64,000 nucleotides of DNA from Pseudoips prasinana (taxonomy: Eukaryota; Arthropoda; Insecta; Lepidoptera; Nolidae). The stretch lies in assembly GCA_951640165.1 (NCBI GenBank), contig OX621257.1, positions 12,163,201-12,227,200 of the forward strand, read 5' to 3'. Below, one piece after another: positions 52,706-63,734 of this stretch. Position 1 is the first letter of the stretch. Each line of letters opens with the position of its first letter. The notes under the pieces were generated by a model. It worked only from the letters and a program-made list of their open reading frames with translations, ran no database searches and had not been told where the DNA came from. The translations under genes and the position numbers were made by a program.

Positions 52706-53211
52706 GCTTAACACTGCCCATACGAACACAGAAAACGTTGTACCTACCAGTAGTATTATTCCGATTCCTCAAGTGAGTAGGTACAAGCGGTTTTTTACTT
52801 CTTCTTCTACTCTGACTCTTAAACTAACTTTAGTTTAAGAGTCCTTCACTTCACCTTCACAGGACATTAAGGGAATCTATGTTGTGTGCTGTGCTATATT
52901 TTAGCGGAGGGTCTCCACTGATCCCAGTTGATAATAATCATCAACTGACGAGTCCTTAATTGGTTTTAAGGGAACATGAGATCTACATCGCCACCTTTGA
53001 ACTTGTTCATTTAAATTGCTGCGGTAAATTAAGCAATTTTCTTGGAACGATATATAAATTCGTTGCACATACCGTTTTACTTTTGATTCTTGTACGTAAG
53101 TAAGTAATCTTTATGTCGCTCAAAATATGGTACAGACAAGATTATATAGTCATCACAATTACAGTTACACATATTTTGTCGACAATGACATGCGAAATTT
53201 CATCAAATCAT
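52706..53211. other. No gene; one short hairpin
   Basis: 52814-52843 is a perfect hairpin (GACTCTTAAACT, 6-nt loop, complement). The rest is AT-rich. Confidence 0.6.
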
Positions 53212-53352
53212 GTACAGACGCCAGCACATCCAGCTACTCCAATCTGTCAAATTTCTTTTATAGATTTTCAACTTTATCACAAAAGCATAAGGTTCACTTT
53301 TAATTGGGGGAATTTGACAGATTGGGGCAGCTTGATGTGCTGGCGTCTGTAC
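53212..53352. mobile_element. MITE family B, complete foldback
   Basis: 141 bp, GTACAGACGCCAGCACATCC ... GATGTGCTGGCGTCTGTAC. The outer arms are nearly perfect. Confidence 0.85.
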
Positions 53353-54761
53353 ATGTTTTGAATTTAATGTTTTTTTATGAGTTAAATGTCTACAGCGCCT
53401 TAGGGCACGTTCCCACTTTGTCGTGACGACAGATTATCGAATAGTTTAAAGTGTCATGGCTTATACTTATGTTTAAATGGAGGTGTTCACATATAGAACG
53501 ACACGATTTACTGTCGTCTACGTCATTTTTGCAGTGACGGCAGATTGTCATGACAGTGAGGCGTATAATTGAAGGTTATACAAACGTACCTTAAGTGAAG
53601 TTTGACCATAATTATATGAGTCGGTGCATCCGTGATTGTTTTACTAGGTAGTCCACTCTTCAATGCACCGAACACTTTTTTAGAGCTTGCCACATTAAAA
53701 AATAAATAATGGGGGGCGTATAATGTATAATGGGAACAGCTAGAGACGACAGTCGTCCAACGATAAATTAATCGTTACGAAATAGTGGGAACGCGCCCTC
53801 AGGCTAGCACCTCATCAGCCCCCACTAGTTGCCATCTTACAGATATTATAAGCGCGAAAGTTTCATCGCCGAAAAATGACGACAACTTAATAATACCTAT
53901 AGTCCTACAAGAGTGGTAGGAATTTTGGTATCATATTTCTCGTCGTTTAATAATTTCCACGCATTAGTAACCTCGCATCCCTAGGCATGTGCTTAGTTTG
54001 CCTTATGGATAATCCACCACCCCTCTTTACCCTCTTCTACAACTTCTTGTTTCTTTAGACTAGAGACGGGGCTTCATGTGCTTCTGAATAAAGGCAAGCA
54101 GTGCCCATGCCGTAAAGCATATGAGACTACAAACTAAGTAAACCGCGCCAGTGAGCTGAACCCTGAAGGATATTCTTAGGTTTCCGCTCAGGGTTGTTAC
54201 TGACGTGGAGATACATTAAAGGGTCTTTAATTCTGTTATTCGTACACCAATTCATTTTCGTTCAATTTTACTTTTTCTGGTAAGCCTGACTCGTACTCTC
54301 AATAAGAAAAGAAATAAAATTTTCCGATGTTTTCGAATAAGTCTTTAATGCTCTTGTGCATTGCCCTTTAGCTAAGCGTTGCTTACTTATTTTCTGGTTT
54401 AGTTTTACTGGTTTGAGCTTTCGGTTGCCTCCATTGTCCGATGAAACAGTAAAGCCTTCTAGGCTACCTAACTGTTACTTGGTAGCCTCCGATGCAGCTG
54501 TTTTTCTAGTCCATATTCCATTACTCTCCAATTTCCTGAAAGAAGAAAGATATAGAGCGAATCCCATACAATTTTTGATTGGCTTAGCAAATGGGTCATA
54601 GAAGTCGTCCCAAAGGAATACTTACCAACCAAAGAACAGGTTACAGCGTCTCTATGTGCCTATGACCATCATACTGCGATTTTGGCACACTAGGCATTCT
54701 TGTGGAGGGTTTTGGCTGACGTGATGAATAAAGATAATTCCTCAGTTGTTACTCTAGTGTT
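53353..54761. other. No gene supported
   Basis: Contains a moderately conserved-looking inverted pattern near 53410-53790 (GACAGATTATCG and CGACGACAG-type words) and a repeat-H-like piece at 54100-54215. A plus frame around 54570-54690 reads FDWLSKWVIEVVPKEYL, broken by a stop. It may be a decayed element. Confidence 0.3.
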
Positions 54762-54925
54762 GTTCAAGCCGCCTAGTATGCCTCTGCAATGGGTTAACAA
54801 CTGTTGACTAATGGCTACAACCGGGAATGATAGCTACACGTGTCCTTCGAAGCACGGATACACTTAGAAATTAAACCAATTGGCGGGCACTTTCGGGCCA
54901 GTGAAAGCATCTGGCTATGAGCGCC
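54762..54925. repeat. Dispersed repeat C, second copy
   Basis: Homologous to 2196-2405, with the middle section shortened. Confidence 0.6.
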
Positions 54926-55271
54926 TTAATCAATACGATGAAAATCTTTATTTTGATTGCTGTAAGCGTATCCATAAGACTGTGTGGCAAGGGTTTAATA
55001 TGAAATGGCCTTAAGCTATTCAGATTGAATTGACGATATAATATGATGTGATACGATATGCCGCGAGGATTTAAGCCCAATTGAGGTTCATATACAAGTG
55101 ACAACTTCCTTATTAGGGGGACTGTGCATCGCTGTTGTGATTTGATGCAGTTGGCAATGGGAGATGAATGTTCTGGACTTTGCTCGTTATACGAACCTAT
55201 ATAATATAACACTAACATACTACCTCTTTGGTCTAAATGCACCGAGTTCAACTGCAAATGATGATATTATA
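54926..55271. other. No supported feature
   Basis: A minus frame at 54871-55257 spans this stretch but shows no recognisable motif. Confidence 0.4.
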
Positions 55272-55920
55272 TACAACATGTAACGTAATTAACGCACACC
55301 CTGAAACACCCCAATTAGAATATTATGTAGTAATCATAATACATACACTGAATTTTTTATTTAACATGTATATGCATTGTTATTTACTAAATTAGTTTCT
55401 TGGAATAAAGTTTATTGAAGTTATACTTCTTTTGGCGCGATTGAGAAAAATGATGAGAGTGAATTTTTATGATGCGCGCGCACACCGACACCAAAAAATT
55501 GAACAGCATGAAGTTAGTTCTAGGTGGTATGAAAGTGAATTTTTACGATGCGCGCGCAGATGCGCGCGCATCGTAAAAATAACAGCATGACGTTAGTTCT
55601 AGGTGGTATGAAAATTGATAACTATGTTCAAGTTGTATATTAAGAAGTATAACTTCTAACGCGTGTACATAAGTACACACAAGTTTTTTTTTATTATTTT
55701 GTATTGCATGATCGAATATGTATGAATACAAATAAAACTATGATTTTAAAAGTCATGTTTTGACTGTACAGGGTTAATATCACAATAATTTCCGTAGTTT
55801 TAATTATTTTGGAACAACAAATTAGGTACATAAGTATATTAAAAGTTATATAAATCGATTCAGTGAACGATTCTGATAAACCTATTTTCAGGATGTGCAT
55901 TAATTAAGTTACATGTTGTA
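55272..55920. mobile_element. MITE family A interrupted by a nested element
   Basis: Left part 55272-55416 and right part about 55694-55920 together make a family A copy. The insertion sits in the AAAGTTTATT stretch that is continuous at 67-471. Confidence 0.8.
55417..55693. mobile_element. Short inverted-repeat element, second copy (nested)
   Basis: Same element as 17971-18251. Its internal palindrome is larger here: 55540-55579 has 19-bp perfect arms with a GA loop, against 28 bp in the other copy. Confidence 0.8.
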
Positions 55921-56324
55921 TAGACCTGCTTGAAGCGATTTATTCAAATAATAAAAAAAAGCTCAAAATAGGAGAATTATATATTCGTGACGTCGAATGT
56001 TTCTATATATAACAAAGAATAAATTATATAATGAAGACAACTACATACTTCGTGGACTGTTAATAAGGGGTAGGTATTAAAAATAATAAAATATAATTTA
56101 TTATATATAGAAAGAAGAAATTTAAGATTGAAACTATAAACATAATGAAAAATCTCTTATACATGTCTTCAAGATAACCGGCTGAAAACGTTATCAAACA
56201 GGAAGACGTGACAATTTATTATTGCAACTTATATATTTAAAGGTATATAAATGTATCACATATTATATATCATTAACTTTATCTAACCAGCCCGTGGACG
56301 ATATGAGAAAACATCAGTTTCAAC
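55921..56324. other. No supported feature
   Basis: AT-rich spacer. Confidence 0.5.
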
Positions 56325-56512
56325 ATTAATAATAATAATATCCAGGGACTCACACTCGGCCATCTGATCCCAAACTAAGCAGAGCTTGTACTATGGGAAC
56401 CAGATAACTGATATATTTTAATACTACTTTCTTTATTAAATATATACCTATATAAATAATCGAACCCACACTTGCGGCGCAAAGGGCAAGCCTTTACCAA
56501 CCACGTCAACAG
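56325..56512 (-). mobile_element. tRNA-derived SINE
   Basis: Body GCCATCTGATCCCAAACTAA, decayed box B (complement of AATCGAACCC), head ending GGCCC-type at 56512, directly abutting the next MITE. Confidence 0.65.
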
Positions 56513-56754
56513 GGCCTCTACCGGCTAAGTCGCCGAACATATATTTCTTAAATGGCGTTCAAATAAATAAAGGTTAAAATTGACTTAATCAATCGTTAAA
56601 TCGGCTTTAACGTTGACTATCGATTCCGGACCATTTATGACGTCACATGTGCTCATGGAAGCCGATTTAACGATTGATTAAGTCATTTTTAACCTTTATT
56701 TATTTGAAAGCCATTTAAAAAATCGATTTTCGGTGACTTAGCCGGTAGTGCCCC
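56513..56754. mobile_element. Palindromic MITE, long arms
   Basis: About 242 bp. CTACCGGCTAAGTCGCCGAA at the left faces the complement of TTTCGGTGACTTAGCCGGTA at the right. Most of each arm (about 90 bp) pairs, including AATAAATAAAGGTTAAAA and the TTAATCAATCGTTAAATCGG segment. Confidence 0.8.
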
Positions 56755-57189
56755 AGGTCCGTCATTGAAAAATTAAGAAAAGTAGCTACTTAGGGTTTTC
56801 ATTTAAAAAAAAGATATTGACATAGAAAGCAAAGTCTGGTTAAGGATTCATTTAATCATGATAGAGATACATTATAAATATATAAGATAATATTACATCT
56901 ATTTAGAATTATGATATACCAAAGATGATTAAAGAAAGAAAGTATGAAATGGAGCTTCTTCAAATGACTGCATACCACAAAAGAACTGCTTCACTCTCTG
57001 ACCACACCGCAGGGCAACAAACATAAGGTGTAACCGGAGTATATCTCAAGAAAGGTAACATATAGCATAGTACTGGGGCCGCCGAGCTCAATTTGCTTGG
57101 TCCATGATAACTCGCAGATCCTCCATCTAGACCTGTTAACAAACAATGAACCGAGCTAGACCGATTTCATACCACGTTGGAGAATTATG
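56755..57189. other. No supported feature
   Basis: Mixed composition, no family recognised. Confidence 0.4.
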
Positions 57190-57480
57190 GCGATCTCTGT
57201 AGGTATTTCTTTTGGTAAGACAGGGGGAAAGCCAGCAGCAAAAAGTGTCTACGGGTGGGTATGTCGGACTCGAACCGACTAAACCTACCTGCCGTGGACT
57301 TCTCTTGACGCCTGAGGGAAGGAGCCCCGAGAACACGGGTATGCTGCTCCGGTGCCCCCGTTTCGCGCCATGTCCCAGATGGTCGGGACACTTACCCTGG
57401 GAGGACTCTGGATTGTCCTCCTCATTTGCCGACTCCTGCCGCCTGCCAGTCCTGCACAGCGACTGCGCCACAAACAGGTA
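57190..57480 (+). repeat. Dispersed repeat F, second copy
   Basis: Homologous to 31380-31690. The plus frame here is open over about 95 codons (GGYVGLEPTKPTCRGLLLTP), but the other copy does not conserve it. Confidence 0.6.
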
Positions 57481-57925
57481 TATGCTATCAATTGTATAAA
57501 CATGAAATCTTAGAACATGTACCTAAATGTATTGTGTAAATTGTTTAAAAATGTATTAATAATAGAGCTTATTTTAATCGTGATTATTTAAACTGTAAGT
57601 AACCGCTTCGGCCTTCAATTAAAGTATGAATCAAAGGACTGATATATAAGTACAGCCGATCGAAACGTACTTAAAATGATGACTCTTCGTACTCTGCTGA
57701 TATCTTCTATTTTTCTTCGGACGAAATATTTTGATGAGAAATTAAATAGACGTTGCAATGCTTTAATTAAAAAAAAGCAGAACAATATCTACTTATGTCC
57801 ACATACAAGTAAGTAACCAGATACTTCAGGGTTTTGCCAAAAGAAGACACTTCCATTTCGTTGATTCGCTAACAGTTGCGCCAACCGCACCACCCAACTA
57901 CTTTAAACGTACACCTCATTATATT
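57481..57925. other. No supported feature
   Basis: AT-rich spacer. Confidence 0.5.
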
Positions 57926-58114
57926 GCTGTGCCTCTAGCCCGAGTTTCTACAGTTTACTTACTCGATCACATGTACAGTTTCGTCCCATACATTGAACAC
58001 CAGAGTTTTAGTTCTTAATAGTTTCCGCGAGAGGCGCTGGTGCTCAATGTAAGGGAGGAAACTGTACGTGTGATCGAGTAAGTAAACTGTAGGAACTCGT
58101 GCTAGAGGCGCAGC
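57926..58114. mobile_element. Palindromic MITE
   Basis: 189 bp with arms of about 80 bp: GCTGTGCCTCTAGCCCGAGT pairs with the end ACTCGTGCTAGAGGCGCAGC, and the paired ACAGTTTACTTACTCGATCA region follows. A few mismatches. Confidence 0.8.
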
Positions 58115-58969
58115 TTGTACAAAACGACGAGGAATTTGAAATTTATATGATGTATTTATGATGCCGTTATAAAAACAAAGTAAGTGTACGTACGTGTAAC
58201 GTGATTAATTTGTTAGATACTGATAACGGCAACATCTATGTAGATGCTTGAAATATACACAGAATATTTTACTTTAGAAATAAATACTTAAATTAAAATA
58301 AAACAAGTATTTAATGGGCCCATACAACAAACGTGATTTTCTTGCCGTTTTTATGATAATGGTACGGCACTGTTCGTGCCTGAGTCGGACTCGCACTTGG
58401 CTGTGGCACTTCTTCTATCGAGTGAAAGTATTTTATGAATTAATGATGTTCTTCCAGATATAGTCAAATTTGGCACATATAGGGTTAAAATTCACGCAGA
58501 GAACTCCAATTTTACACCTTAAACTTCATAAGAACTACTTAAATAATGCAATAATATTAAAATAGTTTAATTATGTTGCTTAAAACCGGGAACAATAATT
58601 AAACACATACTATACATACAATTTTTAAAGGAACTATATAATATATAAAATGCTGTAAGAGTAGAAGTGCGGGATAATGGAGGAAATCGTTTTATTTTCT
58701 TGATACTTCGTAGTAATTATTGAGGCAAATGCAAGGAGACTTCGTCAAGCTTTGCATACAAAAAGCTTGATAAAATCTACTTATGTTCGCTTCAATATAT
58801 TATTTCCTGAAATTTAAGTATTAAGGCGATGATTGATTAGTTGTAAAAATATCGAAAAAATAAACAAAAATAATTGTCCAGCAGTGGATGTCATTCGGCT
58901 GATATGATGAAACAAAAATAAAATAAAGCGCAAGCAAAAAATATTTAATATAAATCCTTAAATTAAAAA
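58115..58969. other. Mostly unassigned
   Basis: 58315-58410 is a scrap of the CCGGCCAAGTGCGAG family (GAGTCGGACTCGCACTTGGC). The remainder is AT-rich. Confidence 0.5.
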
Positions 58970-59219
58970 TAATAGTAATAATATCCTAGGACATTATTAC
59001 CAAAGTAAGCAGAGCTTGTACTATGGAAACCAGATAACTGATATACTACATATACTATTTTTCTTTTGTAAATACATACCTACTTATGTAGATAATTTAC
59101 ACCCAGACTCAGGACAAACAGACATGTTCATGCACACAAATATCTGTCCCGGGTGGGAATCGAACCCTCGACCTGCGGCGTGAGAGGCAGCGTATCTACC
59201 AACTACTCCAACAGGCCCG
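58970..59219 (-). mobile_element. tRNA-derived SINE, best copy of its family
   Basis: On the minus strand the head GGCCTGTTGGAGTAGTTGGT carries box A and GGTTCGATTCCCACC is a good box B. The body continues with ACAGATATTTGTGTGCATGA and ends in an AATAATA-rich tail. Confidence 0.75.
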
Positions 59220-59431
59220 TAAATCCTTTGAGTCATATTGCCACGATAGATGTATGAAGATGGAAAGCATGATCGATGCGTTCCGCCTTTTGCGATTTTT
59301 ACTTAAATTTTAAATACAAATTGTACGTAATTATTAAAAAAAAACCTAAAACATTGAGCATTCATTATTCCACAAAATTTAAAAACGGAGATAAAAATAT
59401 TTCAAAAATATTTCGATAAAAGTAGACTTTT
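59220..59431. other. No supported feature
   Basis: AT-rich spacer. Confidence 0.5.
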
Positions 59432-60025
59432 AGGGTTCCGTAGCCAAATGGCAAAAAACGGAACCCTTATAGATTCGTCATGTCTGTCTGTCTGTCCGTC
59501 CGCATGTCACAGCCATTTTTTTCCGAAACTATAAGAGTTGTACTGCTGAAACTTGGTAATTGGTGTATTCTGTGAACCGCATTAAAATTTTAACACAAAA
59601 ATAGAAAAAGAACAATATTTTTGGGGGGTAGCCATACATCGAACGGAAACTCAAAAAATTTTTTTTCATCGTACCCATACATGTGGGGTGTCTATGAATA
59701 GGTCTTCAAAAATCATATTGAAGATCCTAATAATATCATTTTTGTCTAAACTGAATAGTTTGCGCGAGAGACACTTCCAAAGTGGTAAAATGAGTGTCCC
59801 CAACCCTGTAACTTCTAAAATAAGAGAATGATAAAACTAAAAAAAATTTATGATGTACATTACCATAGAAACTAACAACGAAAATTGATTTGAACGAGAT
59901 ATAGCAAGTAGTTTTTTTTAATACGTTATAAACCGCAATTTGCTTTCATTTAATCAACTGAAATACTTGCTGGTGCGGAACCCTTCATGTGCGAGTCCGA
60001 CTCGCACTTGGCCGGTTTTTATTTT
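59432..60025 (-). repeat. CCGGCCAAGTGCGAG repeat, longest copy
   Basis: Ends GTGCGAGTCCGACTCGCACT then TGGCCGG on the right. It begins TTAGGGTTCCGTAGCCAAAT on the left with a GTCTGTCTGTCCGTCCG run. About twice as long as the 38301 copy because of extra internal sequence. Confidence 0.7.
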
Positions 60026-60526
60026 ACAAGAGAACGAACTAATTAAGTTATCTAATTTTACAAGACAATTCTAAAGAGTATAATATTTGTCAGACTTTTT
60101 TTATAAGAGTATAACTGTTTTGGCGCGAAGCACCAGTTGACACAAGCCAAATCACCTGCGGATTACTAGAAATGTATGTAGTTTAGCGCCTCTTACTGCC
60201 CACTAAGGAACTCGTCGGCTGCTGACCGGTATTGTTTTATTTATCAATGTGTCTCTCTTAATAAAATACTGTTTATCGTGCTAGTAGGAGGTTCAAAATC
60301 GATTTTTGATTAGGTACAGTAAACATAAAAATATGACATTAAAATCAAATTCGTTCAAGTTAAATTGTAAATCGCAGTGACATTTAACACAAACAAGCAA
60401 CATTTTGTTTATGGAAATCTCTCTATTTTTTTAATTAAACGTAAATTCAATTTTTAATTTGACCACCTTAAAATGAAAGATAAAGTGGTTAATAAAACCA
60501 AAACAATTATATAGCATGCAATATAT
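60026..60526. other. No supported feature
   Basis: AT-rich spacer up to the mariner target TA. Confidence 0.5.
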
Positions 60527-60528
60527 TA

Positions 60529-61810
60529 GGTCTTTACCTATGAAATTGCCGTTCTGCAGTACTGGCCATTTCAAATCAAAATAATTTTTGTTTGGCTAAG
60601 AATTCTAATTTCAAATTAATTTTATTTTAAAAACATGGATTCTTTTTTCCAAAAGTAGTCATTTCTTTATTGATTAGTGTTACATTTTCATCGCATTTCA
60701 ATCTTTTTCGTCATCATGGATACGTTAAAAATTCGAGTAATTATGGAATATGAGTACCGTCGTGGCAGCAACGCGGCACAAGCGGCACGCAACATCAACG
60801 ACGTTTACGGAGCTAACACTACAAACCAACGCACCACCTGTTATTGGTTTGCTCGCTTCCGTTCTGGAAATTTCGACCTGAAAAATGAACCTCGCGGTCG
60901 TCCGAAGACTTTGGTCGACAATGACGAATTAAAGGCGGTTGTGGAAGCTGATGATACACAATCTACGGCTGAATTAGCAGCAGCTTTCGACGTTAGCGTC
61001 AAAACAATATTGGTCCATTTGCGTCAAATTGGCAAGGTAAAAAAGCTTGACAAATGGGTGCCCCACGAACTCAATGATCGCCAGCGCGAAGTACGCGTCG
61101 AGACGTGCCTTGCACTGCTCAACAGACACACAAATGAAGGAATTTTGAACCGCATTGTTACCTGCGATGAAAAATGGATTCTGTTTGATAACCGCAAGCG
61201 CTCAGCAAGTTGGTTGGATCCTGGTTCAGCACCTAAACAATGCCCTAAACGAAAACTTACCCCTAGAAAAGTGATGGTCACTGTTTGGTGGTCTAGCGCC
61301 GGTGTGATTCATCACAGCTTCTTACCAAACGGGGTGAGCATTACTGCAGATGTGTACGGTGAAGAACTGAGCACAATGATGGAGAAGCTGGCGCATCTCC
61401 AACCAGCATTGGTCAATCGCTCGTCTCCGCTGCTCCTGCACGACAACGCGCGACCTCATACTGCACAGCAGACGGTCTCCAAGTTGCAAGAACTGGGGTT
61501 GGAAGCTCTCCGTCATCCGCCCTACTCACCAGACCTTGCGCCTACAGACTACTACTTTTTCCAGAATTTGGATAACTTCTTGGCGGGAAAAAAATTCAAT
61601 ACCCGAGAGGCAGTACAAAATGCCTTTGAAGAATTTGTTGCCTCCCGTCCAGCTGATTTCTTTAAGAAGGGCATCAATAAACTGCCACTGCGATGGCAAA
61701 GATGCATTGATTGCATGGGTGATTACTTCGATTAATACAAATAAAAAAATTCATGAAAAAAATTCGTTTAAATTTTTTCATACAAAACGGCAATTTCATA
61801 GGTAAAGACC
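60529..61810 (+). mobile_element. Complete mariner transposon
   Basis: 1282 bp bounded by TA at 60527-60528 and 61811-61812. The 28-bp terminal inverted repeats (60529-60556 and 61783-61810) start GGTCTTTACCTATGAAATTG and differ at one position. Size, ends and intact transposase are those of a complete autonomous element. Confidence 0.95.
60716..61735 (+). CDS. mariner transposase (cecropia-type), intact
   Basis: 339 aa from the ATG at 60716; upstream in-frame starts are non-ATG. It cuts and reinserts the element at TA sites in the nucleus. An N-terminal pair of helix-turn-helix domains (about 1-110) binds the inverted repeats. WVPHEL at 115-120 is the mariner linker signature. The catalytic DD34D triad is Asp151 (TCDEKW), Asp243 (HDNARPH) and Asp278 (TDYYFF), with YSPDL at 271-275. 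No frameshift or stop. The sequence is closest in style to the cecropia subfamily that also includes Hsmar1; the subfamily call is from motif resemblance. Confidence 0.93.
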   Translation: MDTLKIRVIMEYEYRRGSNAAQAARNINDVYGANTTNQRTTCYWFARFRSGNFDLKNEPRGRPKTLVDNDELKAVVEADDTQSTAELAAAFDVSVKTILVHLRQIGKVKKLDKWVPHELNDRQREVRVETCLALLNRHTNEGILNRIVTCDEKWILFDNRKRSASWLDPGSAPKQCPKRKLTPRKVMVTVWWSSAGVIHHSFLPNGVSITADVYGEELSTMMEKLAHLQPALVNRSSPLLLHDNARPHTAQQTVSKLQELGLEALRHPPYSPDLAPTDYYFFQNLDNFLAGKKFNTREAVQNAFEEFVASRPADFFKKGINKLPLRWQRCIDCMGDYFD

Positions 61811-61812
61811 TA

Positions 61813-63684
61813 TTATTACGAGTTATTCTGAGGTATAAAAATCGAGGCATTTTGAAGTTTCTTTTGTGTCAATTATAAGCAGGAAAATTTCGACTTTGTA
61901 AAAAAAAGTCGGAAATGACCTACTTAAAATCAACAACAAAAACAGTTCACTAGAAACAATCACATAACCCAGTATTAAATATGAATTATAAAGTGTCTTA
62001 GATATAGAAACTCGTGATGGAAGATTCATGAAGTAAATATAAGTACACTTTGTACGACTTTAAACTTGTAAAAGCCGGACAGAATCTACTTAATTTCACC
62101 TCAGAATTTCAGACTATTGATGAACATTTTCAGCGTAATCATAAGCAGACATTGTAAAGCTTAATGAAAACAAGCCGGACAAACTCTACTTAAAATCACA
62201 CTGAACTAACTTTTGAATTTTTTTCTGGATGAATCGTAATAATGTAGCTGCCACGTTATGCACTGCAAGGTGACGTAATAATACGATAGAAGATGATATT
62301 ACTCCTACATTTTAACTATAATTTTTGTTCATGCTGGATGGGACCACCATCTCACATGATAAATGAAGATGTGGTCTAAGGTGGACCGCGCGTACGCGTA
62401 CCCGTAAGATCACTTCACTCTAGCCTTGAATAAACTCATGCCATATGAGACTGGAATCTGGAAACACGTCCTTCGGACGGGCAGTCGCCGTGTGTATGAT
62501 GAAGGTAGAATCAAAGCGTAGTGTATATACATAATAGCATAGTGTATACATATAATAGGGACGGGTAAGATCACAAAAGAAGCAAATCCAGGACTTCCAG
62601 CTTCCATAAACTAGACAAAATACAAGGTCTCAGTAGTTCTCTTAAAAATTCCCAATACACTTTTGTCGATTGAAGTAGGTTCCAAAATATGAGTACACTA
62701 CCGATTGACGGACTAGATCAATATGGACGCTGTGATTAGTTCAAGATAGCTGACCGTAACACTATTCTATGGTGTAAAACGTATACTGCTTAGCTACTTT
62801 TAGTTTGGCACTAAAATCACAATAAGAGGAACACCGATCAACACTTGTATACCTACCACTTGAGACGAAAATTAAACAAATAAGTTTTTTTTACACTAAG
62901 TTGCACTTTACGATCAGATCACTACAAGATCTAATAGAGTACTGATACATATTTGGTAATAAAGCTATATATATTTATACTTATTTATTAAATAAACGGT
63001 TTCATTAGGGCACTATTAAATGGTAACAAACAAAGTGCTTTCCTAATGATTTTGTTTTCATTAGTGCTTACCCGACTAGTTAGAGGATAAAAACATTTGA
63101 TGATTTAAAAGTAAACTATACAAGTAATTAAGTACCATCCTAATCCCCTTTAAACGCTAATTTAGATTAGATTAAGAAGTACTTTATTTCTCATAAGAAT
63201 TACAATAAATTCACTTACTGAGAAAATATACATAACTAAACATTAAAATTATGTGCATACAGAGCTATTGTTTACTTAATTTATACAATACAACAATCAA
63301 ATAAATTTAGAAGTAGGTAAATATCTAAAAAATGTATTAAAATAAAACTCGTTCAAAACATTCAACATCATCGCTGGCCAAACACGGATGCACTTACAAA
63401 TATCAAAGTGGATGCGGCATCTATGGTATCAGGTAGATAAAATAAGCACTATTGCACAAAATGTTTAGTGTTCAGGTTTGTATACACATATATTGCGTAT
63501 ATATATTTACATATTGTATATATACAATTTTAGTAGTTTTTTGAACCGTGACATGGTGTTAGCCCCTTTTATGGGTATTGGTAATGTATTGTACATTTTG
63601 ATTAAACGCTAATTGGTATTATTAACCTATGCCACAAAGAAGGGTAGTAGTTTGAAGCAGTTCCTCTATAAAATACAAAATAAT
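61813..63684. other. No supported feature
   Basis: Long AT-rich stretch without a recognised gene or clean repeat. 62260-62610 is somewhat GC-richer but holds no coherent frame. A near-palindromic stretch with ATTAGGGCACTATTAAATGG lies at about 63005-63070. Confidence 0.5.
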
Positions 63685-63727
63685 AAAGGTTTTTATTCAC
63701 CGAGACTTTAAAAAAGCGCTTGTGAAT
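63685..63727 (-). repeat. Repeat family E scrap
   Basis: AAAGGTTTTTATTCACCGAG, then ACTTTAAAAAAGCGCTTGTG, matches the end of the family E copies. Confidence 0.65.
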
Positions 63728-63734
63728 ATAAATA

